Shown here piece by piece: positions 34,201-45,847 of a stretch of DNA of 64,000 bases. How positions within the stretch are numbered: position 1 is the first letter of the stretch; every line of letters starts with the position of its first letter. This stretch comes from Strongylocentrotus droebachiensis (lineage: Eukaryota > Echinodermata > Echinoidea > Camarodonta > Strongylocentrotidae). The position numbers were made by a program, and so were the translations under genes. The notes beneath the pieces were generated by a model, which saw nothing but the letters and a program-made list of their open reading frames with translations, did no database searches and was not told where the DNA came from. Location: assembly GCA_035222895.1 (NCBI GenBank), contig JAVYIG010000707.1:1-64000 (forward strand), written 5' to 3'.

Positions 34201-37200
34201 CCTACATACATATACATGTAATTCGAAAGAAAAGAAAATGTTTATTAAATGAATATCTTGTGTTAAATAATTATTAAAGAACCAATGTGAAAGAAGATTG
34301 CAAGATTTAACCCCCCAAATTGCTGATTGTACACGAAAAGAGTGATTTTACATTTTCCTCAGTGTTGCCAATTTATAGACTGTAATGATTAGTTACAACT
34401 AAAACACTCTTCTTCGCGAGCGGCACATAGACTCAAAATTTTCTGTAATTTTTTTTCTCTTTCTGCTCATATTTTAAGTGTAATTCATTGAATTCTGGAT
34501 CCAAAGATAATTTTTAAATGTGACTAAAAGAAGACACTGTCATTTTGTTCTTTTAAAGGCAGGCTTTAATACTTCAGGCAGAAGGGATAAGACCACACAG
34601 CGAGCCAGCGAGGTCACTGATAACATAAGAAAAAGAGGATCATGGGGGACCAACAGGCACCGATTGGGGAAGTTTTCTATATAGAGGGAGCAAGTAGCTA
34701 CAAGTAGGACAGTGTGCCTTTAAAGCCTCTAATAGACTTTGGAAAATGTAAAAAGTCAGGAAAGATTCAACAAAATTAGGGGGATCCATCTACACTAGTT
34801 TTAAATCCCCCAAGACGGCTACGAGTAACTATTCTGCGTAACAACGAACATTATTCCTCTTACGTTTTCACTGCAAAATCTGCTTCAGAGAAATGGAAAT
34901 CATCGCTTCCAAGTTAGAAAGAGACAGAGAGAGAGACAGACAGGCAGACAGACAGGCAGACCGACAGATATTTGTCATGAATTTAATGTCGGTCATTTTC
35001 AAACCAGAGTGGTAATGAGCCTGACCCCCCCCCCCCCCCAAAAAAAAGGAAAAGTAAAACAAAATGATAATGAAAGCGGGATCATTCATTCATAGTAATT
35101 TCCTGAAGGGAAGAGATTTAAATCTTGATTTATTTCAACCCCACTGATAAGATTCTTCTGTCAAATCTGCACAAAGAATAAAAGATCGAACTATTCAACC
35201 AAGGAATGTATTTACTTACCCATTCTCTTTTTACGGTTAGCATCTTTTCTTCTATTGGCAAACCAATTGTACACTTTGCTTGGGTTCACTCCACTGTGTT
35301 CCGGGATATTGTTACCCACTGAAATGGAAATAATAATTTGAATTTGAGTTTGAATGCTTGAAAATTGCACGAAATTGAAACAATGATTTGAATTTGAAGG
35401 CTTGAAAATTGCCAACATGCTTTTGAGTACCGGTATCACAGCAAGGAAAATAAATCACTACTACAAAAAACATTGTTTGCATATTACAATTAGAATGATA
35501 TGAGAGAAATTACAATATTAGTTTCAGCTTAAATTTACATCTAATCCAACATACGTATGTGATCCCTATTTAAAGGCAATACTTTAAAATCATTACCGGT
35601 AGTACTTCCTACCGACTACAACTTCAGAAAGTTCATTAACAAGGACTTTCAATTTTTCAACACCAAATCACATACAAGATCCCATGAACAAATAGAATGA
35701 TTAAAGAGTGGCCTAATTGGGATACTGCTTAAACACCGTTTTTTATACAAACAAAGGTTTACAGTCTATATAAACCAGCCCGCTGATTTCACATTCTTAC
35801 CTTTTTCATATTGTCCAGAAACCTTGTGAGTCTTCTCATTCTATACTACATCCTAAGTTGGCCACCCAATATTTAAATGTGCATCTTCTTTTTTATCTTC
35901 ATATATCAAATTGAAATCCAACTACATTGTACCACATACATCTGTGATCTTGATGTACACGGTACACCCCCTCTTTCTTTTTTTCTTCTTTGTTCCTCCA
36001 TATTCGTATTATTATGTATCCATTGAGGGTAGTCATGCTATCAAGCTTTGCTTATTTTGTCAACCCTCCTGTTTGATTTTTTTTGATCAGTTACAGCCAG
36101 CCTTACTTTATTCAACATTATATTCTTTTGAAATGTGTAAAATTTGCAATGGTTTGTTTGTTATATATTTGTAAAAATGCAAAAGAAAAAGAAAATCTAA
36201 CAGAAATAAATAAATCAAATCAAATCAAATTTTTACATAAACTTTGTTGCAGAGCATTACAAGCGTCTGACAGTCTGATGCGCTCCATGTCATTGGGGTA
36301 TGGATTCTTCTTGAAGTACGCCTCCAGGACTCTCAGGCAGTTGTCTTTCCAAACGAACCTCTCTCGTCGCTTGCCCGAATTCGCCGCACTGGAGTTGGTG
36401 GGCGTGGACTGGGTGGGGGTTTGGTAGGGGGCGTAACGGGGTTGTAAAGGGCGCACTCGATGCGGGGTGAGGTGCGGGGAGGAAGCAGAGTTGTCTTGCT
36501 GCTCTGGGGTACTGCTGATTACCCCTACGCATGGTAAGATAAGAATAAGAGTGAAACTGTTTATAAAGACCACTGAAGGAAAAGAAATGAAAAGTGGTAC
36601 ATTGAGATCTGCACATCAAGACTGCTCAGGGGAGACAAGGGAGAAAAGTGGTCTTTCTAGGCTGGTGGTCTCTATGTACAGGTTCCTTTGGTGCATCTTT
36701 CAATGATAAACCATTTTCAAGGGAAACATGAGCTGTGGTCTTTCTATACAGGTGGTTGCTATCGCAGGTTTAAAGGTACTATCAATTAGAACAGTACACG
36801 GTACACAAATGACTATTTAAAACAGAAGTCTGTCAACAAACAATTCTTTTTGCTTAATGTAATATTCTCTTCCATAAACATACATGTATATGTGGAATAC
36901 GGGACTCCTTTAAAAATAGAATTCCATCTCTTGTTTATCCAAAGTAGCTCAGTAGCTGCAATCATAATATTTCCGACTTGAACCAAGCTACCATGATAAT
37001 GCACTCACGCATTCAAGGACTTCCTTCCTACCGTGTTCCCATTTACCTCAGCTGGGTGAATTGTGCCAAATAAGATGAATATCCTACAAAAGGACATTAG
37101 TGCCGCAGTCGAACTCGGCTCGCAAACCATGTGATTAACGGTCCAGAGACTTATCCACCAGACCACAACAATGCCCTTCTGGCTCCAAATAGACAAAAGG

Positions 37201-38569
37201 ACTCCTGTCAATATATGTTATCTGAAACCAAAATATCAGAACCTGATGACAAGAGTCAGTCATAGAAGGTCGTATTCATGGAAAGAAGAAGAGGGGAAGG
37301 CCTCGTAAAGGCTTTCTGGACGATTTAATCACACAATGTGGAGCAACAGGGTATATGAAACGATGAAACGGTTGGCTCAAGACTGAGGAACTTGGAGAGA
37401 AACTTGGAGAGAAACTTGGAGAGACACTTGATATAGAATTTTGAATGGATCACTGAACCTGTCATAAACTGACAGATCACTATTGATGATGATGACAAAC
37501 ATTACCCATAACTTCGAGCTCTCTCTTCTTGGCAAGAAACCAGCGGTAGAGGATGGCTTGGGTGCTCCTCCGCATCACGTAACCGTGGAGAAGGAACTGA
37601 GAGATGTAGCTCTGGCTTATACCGGTAGACTGGGATATCAGGTTCTGGGAAAGACGATTGCGGGTCAGGAAATCCTTGATGTCTTCTTTCACGTTCATGT
37701 GACCTTTCCTGTGGAAGTGGATGAAACAAGAAAAATCAAATAATAGATCTGTATCAAAGTCGATCTCATTCTCAGTCTAACAGATACCTGTAGACTGGGA
37801 CTTAAAGGAGGGTGGAGAAGAAAAACAATGTTGTCAGATTTGGATAATTTTTGCGTGTATATAAAGAAGAGAGTCTTAAAAATGGAATAAAGTAAGTATG
37901 AAAGTCAAACATTGTCGTCCAGCCAAGAAATCTTTGTTTAAAGTGACCGATTTGCAACTCTAAATTTTGTCCGCTGTACAACTCTCTTATTGCATCCGGG
38001 ACTTGAGTGACGTAAGAGGGAATTGTATTTTTCACCATTCACTGGGGAGAGGGGAAGTGGAAATACTCCCTCATTAATTGCCCCCTGTAACTACACCACT
38101 GTGAAGACACTCAACTTTTAGGGATCAAGTCATACCAGTTTACAGAGCAACCGATGTCTTACCTGAAGAGAGCTTCTACTTCCTCATTGGTTACGTGGAA
38201 GTCATCAACACCACCTCTGCCTCCATCACCACCATCCCCATTCTCTTGGAATCCATGTCCTGCGTTAGACAGGAGAGTCACTAGGGACGTCCTGTTTCCT
38301 GGAGATGCTGGTTCCTGGCCCATTAACCCACCCGTTGTATCCAACCCCGAGTTCCTATTGGTCACTGTCAGCTGCTGTGGGGCATGGTAGCTGCTGATTG
38401 GTGGAGACGTGACAATGGGCTGATCCATTTTGGATGGGAGGGGACCCAACTCAGAGTCCATCTTGGCCATGGAGTCACACGCGTGGATGATTTCATCTTT
38501 GGTGAGACCGGTGCGGACTAGGCGTCGCAAGAGCTCTATCTGCTCGATGGTGTATCGAGGCTCTGACAT
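31228..38569 (-). CDS. HMBOX1: Homeobox-containing protein 1 (HNF1-class homeodomain, HOT1)
   Basis: Six coding exons, 5' to 3': 38163-38569, 37506-37708, 36237-36524, 35220-35318, 33956-34072, 31228-31409. They total 1296 nt and 431 residues (human HMBOX1 has 420). The start reads MSEPRYTIEQIELLRRLVRT, matching human DEPRFTIEQIDLLQRLRRT; a dimerisation/POU-like segment follows (VKEDIKDFL, then STGISQSYISQFLLHG). The atypical homeodomain begins RRERFVWKDNCLRVLEAYF and ends VNPSKVYNWFANRRKDANRK with recognition-helix WFANRR intact. The C-terminus is acidic and ends VKTEADT, like human IKTEALDDD. Human HMBOX1 binds TTAGGG repeats (HOT1) and can repress transcription. Nearly all introns are phase 1. 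The acceptor CTTCTACAG| at 38576 shows a 5'UTR intron just before the ATG. Three introns begin with retroelement tails. Confidence 0.95.
31456..31627. mobile_element. pogo/Tigger-like MITE, copy 3
   Basis: CAGTGAAATCTGTCTACAGC ... GCAGGTTTGACTG bordered by TA on both sides. It lies in the last HMBOX1 intron, about 45 bases upstream of the last exon's acceptor. Confidence 0.85.
32459..32570 (+). repeat. Segment homologous to the 3' end of the 601-codon gene
   Basis: CAGAAAGCTGTTACTCCTCA, CAGACACTAAAATAGCA and TTATAAGCTTTCTGTTGATA align with 48140-48250, where the same text starts at the stop codon of the single-exon gene. Short dispersed repeat or relic of a duplicated 3' UTR. Confidence 0.75.
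32720..33010 (+). mobile_element. LINE reverse-transcriptase fragment
   Basis: ICLSSWIESNLSNRSQYVVY followed by NNSSIFFSITNGVPQGTPLS matches the reverse-transcriptase region around motif B (GVPQG). After an insertion a FNLHYINDL-like piece appears near 32978-33000. Short dead fragment in a 1-kb MITE. Confidence 0.7.
33137..33580. mobile_element. MITE, CAGKGGCGGATC-end family, copy 3, carrying a zinc-finger fragment
   Basis: Ends CAGGCGCGGATCTACGG and AGATCCGCCCCTG; flanked by CCTTA on both sides (perfect 5-bp duplication). It is nested in the TACCGTAAATC element. Longer than the other copies (444 bp against 175-298) because it holds an A-rich tract and the zinc-finger-like piece at about 33262-33350. 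Confidence 0.92.
33262..33350 (+). pseudogene. C2H2 zinc-finger gene fragment inside a MITE
   Basis: ACGCATTCTGGAGAGAAACC encodes the linker THSGEKP; after a one-base shift KCKYCEKIFNSSGNLTKHM gives a C-x2-C-x12-H finger without its second histidine. The Krueppel linker and finger spacing make chance unlikely. It appears to be a captured or inserted host gene scrap, not functional. Confidence 0.7.
33663..33948 (+). mobile_element. tRNA-derived SINE, family 1, fullest copy
   Basis: Starts TAGAGGTGTCGTGGTCGAGT (box A region TGGTCGAGTGGTTAAG), has box B-like GCGGTTCGAGATC, a body with GGCAAGACATTGATCTACAT, and an ATT-repeat tail (33936-33948). The tail stops about 6 bases from the HMBOX1 exon 5 donor (intron starts at 33955). 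Confidence 0.82.
34557..34719 (+). mobile_element. TTAA-flanked MITE, TATAGAGGG-core family, copy 2
   Basis: TTAA-AGGCAGGCTTTAATAC ... GACAGTGTGCCT-TTAA. Contains AACATAAGAAAAAGAGGATC and ATATAGAGGGAGCAAGTAGC. In HMBOX1 intron 4. Confidence 0.82.
34918..34970 (+). repeat. GAGA/CAGACAGG microsatellite
   Basis: Short tandem tract of AGAC/CAGG units in HMBOX1 intron 4. Confidence 0.7.
36040..36230 (+). mobile_element. 3' end of a non-LTR retroelement with AAATC tail
   Basis: Reads TTGATCAGTTACAGCCAGCC, then ATTTGTAAAAATGCAAAAG and ends in AAATCAAATCAAATC repeats at 36212-36230. The tail ends 6 bases before the HMBOX1 exon 3 donor (intron begins at 36236). Coding part absent. Confidence 0.55.
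36630..36775. mobile_element. pogo/Tigger-like MITE, degenerate copy
   Basis: GTGGTCTCTATGTACAGGTT, AACCATTTTCAAGGGAAACA and GGTGGTTGCTATCGCAGGTT match the copies at 26204 and 31456; the ends have decayed. In HMBOX1 intron 2. Confidence 0.7.
37010..37178 (-). mobile_element. tRNA-derived SINE, family 1, third copy
   Basis: On the minus strand: TTGTTGTGGTCTGGTGGATA, a box B-like segment near CGAGTTCGACTGC, then GTCCTTTTGTAGG. Degenerate relative of 33663-33948. Confidence 0.65.
37262..37493 (+). mobile_element. LINE C-terminal fragment with GAT tail
   Basis: GRIHGKKKRGRPRKGFLDDL is the basic 'RRGRPRKRWLDDI' motif seen at the C-terminus of several non-LTR retrotransposons. It is followed by a thrice-repeated CTTGGAGAGAAA unit (37389-37424) and a GATGATGATG tail at 37484-37493. 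The tail stops 12 bases short of the HMBOX1 exon 2 donor. Confidence 0.65.
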
Positions 38570-39120
38570 TGTGGTCTGTAGAAGGAAAGAAAGGGCAAGA
38601 TTTACTCATACAATTAATGGATAGTCTATCTCATTCCTTTAATTTGTCACTAAAAGATCCGACTACGAAAACAAAATCCTAATATTACAAGTTATTCCTT
38701 CTTATCTTTGCTAAAAATAAAGCACCTTTTAAAAAAAAACAATAGTATAGTATTCTTTGAACTTACACAAACATGAAAATAATTAACATAATGAATTAAA
38801 GTAACAGTAAGTATACAGGTCCATTTGTATAATACCCTTTTTGATCAACATAGTGATGAACGTCTTCATTGACTTATTAAGAAATAAAACAAGAAATGGA
38901 AAAGGTTAAATATTCATTGACTATGTTTAAAAGAAAAACGTAGATTGATCACATAAAGGATTATTCAATTTTTAGTTGGTATATAAATGGGGGGCATACA
39001 TGTACATGTATATAACAGGGAATAGAAAAAATACCATTTATAGTATAATTGTTATCACCTCATTTCATTCTTATGGTCATTATAAAAGCGTTGTTACTAT
39101 TACTAATTTACTATTGCTAT

Positions 39121-39122
39121 AT

Positions 39123-39175
<53 letters not shown>

Positions 39176-39206
39176 TAATAATAATAATAACAATAATAAT
39201 AATACA
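39121..39206 (+). repeat. (AAT)n microsatellite
   Basis: About 28 units of aat/ata with a few interruptions. Confidence 0.9.
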
Positions 39207-39379
39207 AAAATTACGGGTTTATATCATTCTTTAATGTCTTTAAGAACTTTACAGACATATTTTTATTATACTTACAATTATCATATTATTACATATATCA
39301 TTTTGTAATACATTATCGAATACTATTGTTGATATATTTTATTACATGAATGTAATATATCATTACATAATATTATAAC

Positions 39380-41982
39380 CAGGCCCCTCGCTGCCTCAGA
39401 TAACGCGTGGCGCGCGCGCCACGCGTTCTTGATTTTGCCTGACCTTGCACCACGCCTTCTTGATATTAAACATATTGCGCCACCCCTTCTTCATTCAAAG
39501 AAAACAGCGCCACGCGCGCGCCACGCGTATTATTTATGTTCATTACTTGACAAACGCGGCGCTGCCAGCTACCGCCCGCTCCAAAAGTATTGAAGCGCTA
39601 GCGTTCTCGAAACAGTACACACACCCGTAGATCGTACAGTAGAGTGGGGAAAGAGAGAGAGGGAGAGAGAGAGAAGAGAAAATGTCAAGGCGCGATGAGG
39701 GAGAGAGAGACAGAGAGAGACAGACACACTGACAATGACGCACATGGATCACGCCATTGTATTCTATGTAGCTGTGTTGCTGTGGGGAAATGTACATACG
39801 ATACACATATATTGTGTGCACATAGCTTAGCGCAGCAGGCCTAGCCTGTGTGTGTGTGTGTGTTGACCTCAACTCGAACTTTCAAAGTCGCAAGTGTCTA
39901 CGGTAATTAAAATATGTGCCAGTATGATGATGATGATGATATTGATGATGATCATAGTAATCACTTTAATTCCTAATTTGTTTGTTATTTCTGTGCAAAA
40001 ACTGGCTCATTATTATAACTGACTTTAATTAAAAAATTGTATCTCTTTGGTTTACCTAAAGGCTTACGTTTTCTTAATTCACTATTTAATACATGCATGC
40101 AAACATTTATACATAAAATCAGGTTTCAAGTACAAAAGAGAATTATCCAAAATATTGGCATAACAATTATGAAGTAGACTAGGCAGCGCAGGCATACATA
40201 CAAACACTAGCCCCTAGAACTGACGACGGTCGGAATGGATTGCAATGAATAATTTGTAGCTGCAACCAGAAATGGCTGCAAAGCTCTCTCTCTCCATCCC
40301 TCTTTTTTTCTTCTTTACCCTATATTTAATTGGTATTTTAAGTACATAATAAGCATGCAACTTATTTGATGTCTGCATTATGGCGACTCCAACAAAATCT
40401 TTATAGTTTTGTTTAATTTTGCCTCCTTCCTACCAGCTGGTATATCGAATTTATTTTATTAACGTTTTATTTTGCGTTCTTACTTTGATTGTAAGAAATA
40501 ATTCAATGTTTATTATTGAATATTGAACTTTGAATCTCGACCCCCCACCCCCCCCCCCCCCAGTAATCCCGGGAGGGGGAGAGATAGACACACGGATCAT
40601 GGAAAGGGTCTGAATGAATTTTTATTTCATATGCGTTTGCGAAGCAGCAAACCATGAATGAACTAAAGTAAATTGTTTTGCTTTAATTCCAACAGCCTAT
40701 TTTGTAACATTGGGCAAAGTAATTATACATATTATAGCTGTAAATAACGTAAGAGGGACTTTAGAATAAGCTATGATTGTAAAAATCAAAAAGAAAAAAG
40801 AAGTAGTGTGAATTACAAAGTTTCAACTTTCACTTAACATTTCATCACTTTCTGTGTTATTTATTTGGGAAACCAACTACACGATGTGCCAGAAGAGTGG
40901 AGCCATCACTCAACACGTGGCCTTGGTCGATGATACATTGCAGACATAATCCAATCTTATCAAAATGCTAATGTCTCCCCTTTGTTCAGCTCCGATCCCT
41001 TTCATGTTTGCGCGCGCTCCCCATCAGATATTTCCCTCTCTCTCTCTCTTGCGCTGTCTCTTTGGTGAAGTTATCTCCCCCCCGCCCCCCCCCCCCCCCC
41101 CCCCCCTGAAAAGATAAGCGTGGGAAAACCTCTCTCTCGCTCTCTTCTCTGTCACATTCACTTGAGGTCATTCACTCTGCCCATAAATGGCTTTGTTTTT
41201 GTTTACATTAGCTCAGAGGGGCAGGGGCTTCATAAGTCATGAATGAACTGATCTACTTTCTAATCTCTCTATTACGTCTATGGTTTATGTGTGGTTCAGG
41301 TTTTACTAAGCAACTATGCAGTCAATCAAAATGTTCAAATTCAGTTGTGGCTACATGTTTTCACATCGCTCAATAAAAGCTCACCGTGATTCAGATTAAC
41401 CAAATTCAGATATTCAACAATCATTTTTAACATGATATAGTGAGATCCTACTCAAACTCGTGAATTTCTGATTTTTAAAGAACAATTTCCAGCAAATTAC
41501 AAATAATAACTGGCCACGTTAATGATGCGGGCGTACACGTCGGCAACTCTTCAGACTTTCTATTAATTGCTCTGGCGTCTTGGGGTCGACGGGTGCATAT
41601 GTCATTTTGAGACAGAGAATTTATTTTACTCGAATATAAAGTAAAAGACTTGCAGAAATTTAAGTACTTCAATTTTTGTGAAAATAAGAAAATGCAATAT
41701 TGTTTTTAATGTAAGAAAAATAATTACAGCTTTAAATACATGATTTGGTCTAGGCTCTAGCCCGATCAAAATCTAAACAACTAGGATCATTCTCTTCTTT
41801 TTTTCTTCGTAACATTGGATAACAAATTCCACAAATTCCAACATAGACGTACTTGTATAAACATTGATAATTTAGATTATTTAGTGCAAATGTAAATATG
41901 ACAATGACCCGGAATATAATACAGGGATAAAAATTAATCAAATTACTCCTTATACTTGTAAACTTTTTTTTAATAATTAATC

Positions 41983-42019
<37 letters not shown>

Positions 42020-42030
42020 GATCTCGACTC

Positions 42031-42062
<32 letters not shown>

Positions 42063-42132
42063 GGGGGGGGGGGGAGGTCAAATTTCTCCTCGGGTCGCGC
42101 CACGCCTTTTTAATTTCTTGGCGAGGGGCCTG
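39380..42132. mobile_element. 2.75-kb non-autonomous hAT-like element with perfect 8-bp duplication
   Basis: Starts CAGGCCCCTCGCTGCC and ends GGCGAGGGGCCTG. Directly outside both ends is ATTATAAC (39372-39379 and 42133-42140), a perfect 8-bp target duplication, diagnostic of hAT-type transposition. The subterminal left region has several copies of the palindromic CGCGCGCGCCACGCG motif, echoed near the right end by TCGCGCCACGCC. No transposase reading frame. The interior includes GAGA, TG and GAT microsatellites, poly-C (41084-41106) and long A and T runs (41985-42060). Confidence 0.93.
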
Positions 42133-43429
42133 ATTATAACCATTACTATAATACTTCTGAGGTAAAATATGTTTCGATTTCAGAGCAAGCTAACAGCCCC
42201 CTCCCCCTTTTTTTTCAAATTGATAGAAAATAAATTAATAAATCAAGCAAAACCATTCTCTTCATGAATGTCATTTTTCAATTTCATAACAAATTATTTG
42301 CAGGGATGCAAAATTTCAAAGTGAAAACAAATTAACAGAAAAGGGAGAAATAAAACAATAAAAGAAAATTGGTGAAAAGGGCAAGTCTAAAATACAAAAA
42401 ATCTTCCTTTTTTCCCTGTCCTTCTATTTTTATATGTTTTCCTTCTCCTTGTTGTTTCCTTGTTGTTTCGTGGTTGTTTTGTGGTTGTTTGTTGTTTTGT
42501 AATATTGTCTACATGTAGCTTGTGTTTTCCAAGTCTTCATTCGCACAATTTGAAACAGTTTTATCTTTTTCTTGGGGATCCACAATCTACAAGCACTGCT
42601 TTTTAGTGGATCCCCCCCCCCTCCCCCCATTTCCTCAGAAATTAAGAATTTCTTGTAATAATTTTATTATGTGTAAAGTGTATTTGTATAGTTACCAAGA
42701 AAAAATGAATTATGTACATAATATTTTTTTCATACTTTCTGTATACCTTAGTTTATCTATTTCTGTTGGAAATGAAATAAATATCAATTGAATTAAATTG
42801 AATGTGTATATCTGAACATATCCACACATTCTGTTACTTTTCTGTATAGACTAGATCTAGTTGGGGCAAATTAAAATGAATTAAATAATTAAATATATTT
42901 GTCAAATATAGTTGTTATATAGCCTTACTGTTATATCCAATCCATTTTTGACCAATAAAATATCACCTATAATGTACATGTAGTGCACAAGATAGTAGAT
43001 ACAAATATAAAAAAATAACATTTGTTATGCTACAGCTGAAATGGGGTATTTTTTTTTTTGGGGGGGGCCTAGCTTTTATGTATCATTTTTAGTTATTACA
43101 TTATAAATTATATATACCCACATCCTGAACATACTATAAGCAACTTAATTGTTTTCAATTCATGTTAAAATAAGGAGCAACAGTAACAATAATAGATTAC
43201 AATTATACAAGCCTTAAATCTTAACCATGCAGTTAACTAACAAATTTCATTTCTTTCTTCTGTTTCATTAAATTTTCTTGGAAATAAAATATGTCTGGGA
43301 AATATTTTCTATAATTCTTGCATTTGTTTCTATCAAATTGAACCCTGGAAAACAATTTTGTGTATCAAATGTGATAAATTCCACTTTATTTATATGTTGG
43401 CGATTTCACTATCATATCGGAAATATTAT

Positions 43430-44230
43430 TGGTTTCTTGCGATTGGCGCAAGCCGCGCTACTACTGCACGTGTGTGATACTCGCGCGCCGATATACACAC
43501 AACATGTACACAGCTAGTGTGTGGAGCTTATTGAGCGAGCGAGTGCAAAAAATGGCCCCTGAAGAAATATCATAAAAATGATATGATTTCATTGCCATAT
43601 TGGAAAAGCCACACCCTCGTAAGCACCATAGGTAACCAAAAGACAATATCGCTTTCAAAGCGTATTTGCTGATTAATGTGATCGTATTGTCATGCCGGAA
43701 ATGTGTCGCCAATTTTCTACGAAATTGATCATTTTCGGCGGTCTTGCGTTCGACTTCGGCGGCGCGGCGCTACAAACTAGCCTCTCGATTCGCACTAGCA
43801 CTAGCCTACGTACTACACAATAGTTGACCCGATACGTTATATTACTACTGTGGATCCGGCGTCCAAGCTAGTTGAACAAAGGGTTAGCGAAAAAAGGCCC
43901 AACAAAACCCTGCATTACTCACGGCAAGACGTTCAAAAGCCTGAAGAAAATGTCCCGTATGTATCTCAGCCCTGTAACATTGTTGATATTACCACGGGTA
44001 GGCCGTAAACTGGTCCAAAAATAACTGTTTTCCTGGGTTAAATATCTAGATTCGCCTCGCTTGTCGAAGATGGTAACTCGTTTACGCGTTTACCAGCCAG
44101 CCAACCAGCGGTTTGTAAACATGGATTATGTTAATGACGGCTTACTAACCGCGCCGTGCTGTCAAAGGTTATTAATTTGGGCACTTCTCGAAAAAGCGGC
44201 TGCTACGGAGCACTGCACATGCAACTACGT
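43430..44230 (-). promoter_or_regulatory. CpG-rich region, candidate HMBOX1 promoter and first exon
   Basis: Unlike its AT-rich surroundings, this stretch has many CpG dinucleotides (CGCGCGCCG near 43483; GGCGGCGCGGCGC near 43757; GCGCCGTGC near 44150). A good minus-strand donor GCC|GTGAGT lies at 43922. It is upstream of HMBOX1, which needs a noncoding first exon. Inference only. Confidence 0.3.
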
Positions 44231-44407
44231 TTTTCGGTCATTTATTTAGGATTTGGGGACTTGTATTCTTTGGTAAAATCATGATATGGATGATAGAAAA
44301 TAAGAGACTCGTTTCTTTACTTCATGGGACAGAAATGTGAGCTTTTTGATGACTCAAAATGTTTAAGGAACGTGTATTAATTGAAACTATGTATGGGGCC
44401 ATGAATG

Positions 44408-44432
44408 GTCTATCTCTCTCCCTCTCTCACTT

Positions 44433-44473
<41 letters not shown>
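44408..44473 (+). repeat. (CT)n microsatellite
   Basis: CT run; a second, larger CT tract is at 44708-44778. Between 44.3 and 45.66 kb nothing else is seen. Confidence 0.85.
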
Positions 44474-44477
<4 letters not shown>

Positions 44478-44737
44478 TTCTGTTATTCTTTTTGGCGGAT
44501 CGAACTTTTTCAGATATTATACAACTATACATGTATTTTTGTTTTAGTTTCAAGTAGGCTGTCCTATATATACGTATATAGAATGTAGTGATATAAAGCC
44601 GCTGATATAATTATGATACACTCAACTTGATCATCATAATAAACTGCCCGTTTGCTGCACTGCATAAACTAAAAAACAAACTGAATTGAAATTGAACTAC
44701 CCCCCCCCTCTCTTTCTCTCTCAGTCTCTCTCTCAAC

Positions 44738-44784
<47 letters not shown>

Positions 44785-45672
44785 GCTTCCTTACACGGGG
44801 GAGGGGCCCCCTTAAACTAAACTTGTTTATGTTTGTGTTTTGGAGGAACATAATTATCTTCTATGCAAATTAATTAGTTCTGTATAAATTAAGCAATCTG
44901 AACAAAGATTTTCTTATATAAACAAAAAGGATAAGGTGAAGGTGCTGCTTCATAACCCATGATAACAACATTTGTTATATTTACATAATGTCATATGGTG
45001 CTTTTTTTTACTCTTAGATTTCATTATAACTATATGAGGGTCTTGTATCAGTGGAGGTCTGTAACTTTACCGTTATTAAAAAAATAAAAATATAAAATAT
45101 AAAAAAACAAGCAAACATAACGATAATAGATAAGTGTCCGGATCGATGAGAAAATCAGGGAGTGAACAGGAATTACAATATATATACAATCAGTTCCCCT
45201 GCCTTAAGGGGTAAAATTTCCCATTTTTGATAATGTATTGGCAGTTTGTCCTTTAATTTTGCTTTCATGTTCAACTTTTTTGAGTTCTCTATATAATCAG
45301 CCTTACATATTTCTTTACTAGTTGGGAATTTTCTATTTTTACGATTACTGTAAATCATATATTATTTTGACCAAAATCAATACATGATTTAACAATATAT
45401 TGTCTTTCATATTTTTTCTGAAACCAAGTAACACATATATGCAACCCTGAAACTAGATCTGGCTCTGATGTATCCATCTCGAATACAAACAAAAATCCTA
45501 ATGATTCCAACATGGTTTTCCCGGGCTAGTCTCACTTTCAATTAAGATGCGCTCTTTGAAATGGTTTGCAGGCAAAAAAAACATTGTTAATAGTTATAAG
45601 TCAAAATGGTCTGCAAAATGAGACTACATTGTTCTCTGTACTGGAGCTGCTCTGAAAGAAAATGACATATCT

Positions 45673-45847
45673 CAGTGGCGGATCCAGGGGGGTAAAAAGG
45701 GGGCACGTGCCCCCCCGGCCAAAACAAAATATGTTAAAATCAGCCCTAAATTCGCCCAAAATTTACTGAAAAACAGGGGCGTGCCCCCCGGCCGAACTCT
45801 TTCCTACCGTGTGCCCCCCCGGCAAGAAATTCCTGGATCCGCCCCTG
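45673..45847. mobile_element. MITE, CAGKGGCGGATC-end family, copy 4
   Basis: CAGTGGCGGATCCAGG ... CCTGGATCCGCCCCTG, flanked by TATCT on both sides (perfect 5-bp duplication). Only 175 bp; the interior is a near palindrome around GGGGGCACGTGCCCCCC-like text. Confidence 0.95.

Larger units (their letters stand above)
38577..43922 (-). other. Inferred 5'UTR intron of HMBOX1
   Basis: A strong acceptor (TTTCTTTCCTTCTACAG) 6 bases before the HMBOX1 ATG implies a non-coding first exon upstream. The best candidate donor is GCC|GTGAGT on the minus strand at 43922. The stretch holds an ATT/AAT microsatellite (39121-39205), the hAT-like element 39380-42132 and an A+T-rich LINE tail near 42770-42802, and no open reading frame with a domain. 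Confidence 0.35.

Noticed and set aside
36290-36619. Alternative frame over HMBOX1 exon 3
   Set aside because: The homeodomain reading in the neighbouring frame is unambiguous; this is an overlapping shadow.
38976-39308. Asparagine-repeat protein frame
   Set aside because: Translation of an AAT microsatellite; no flanking coding signal.
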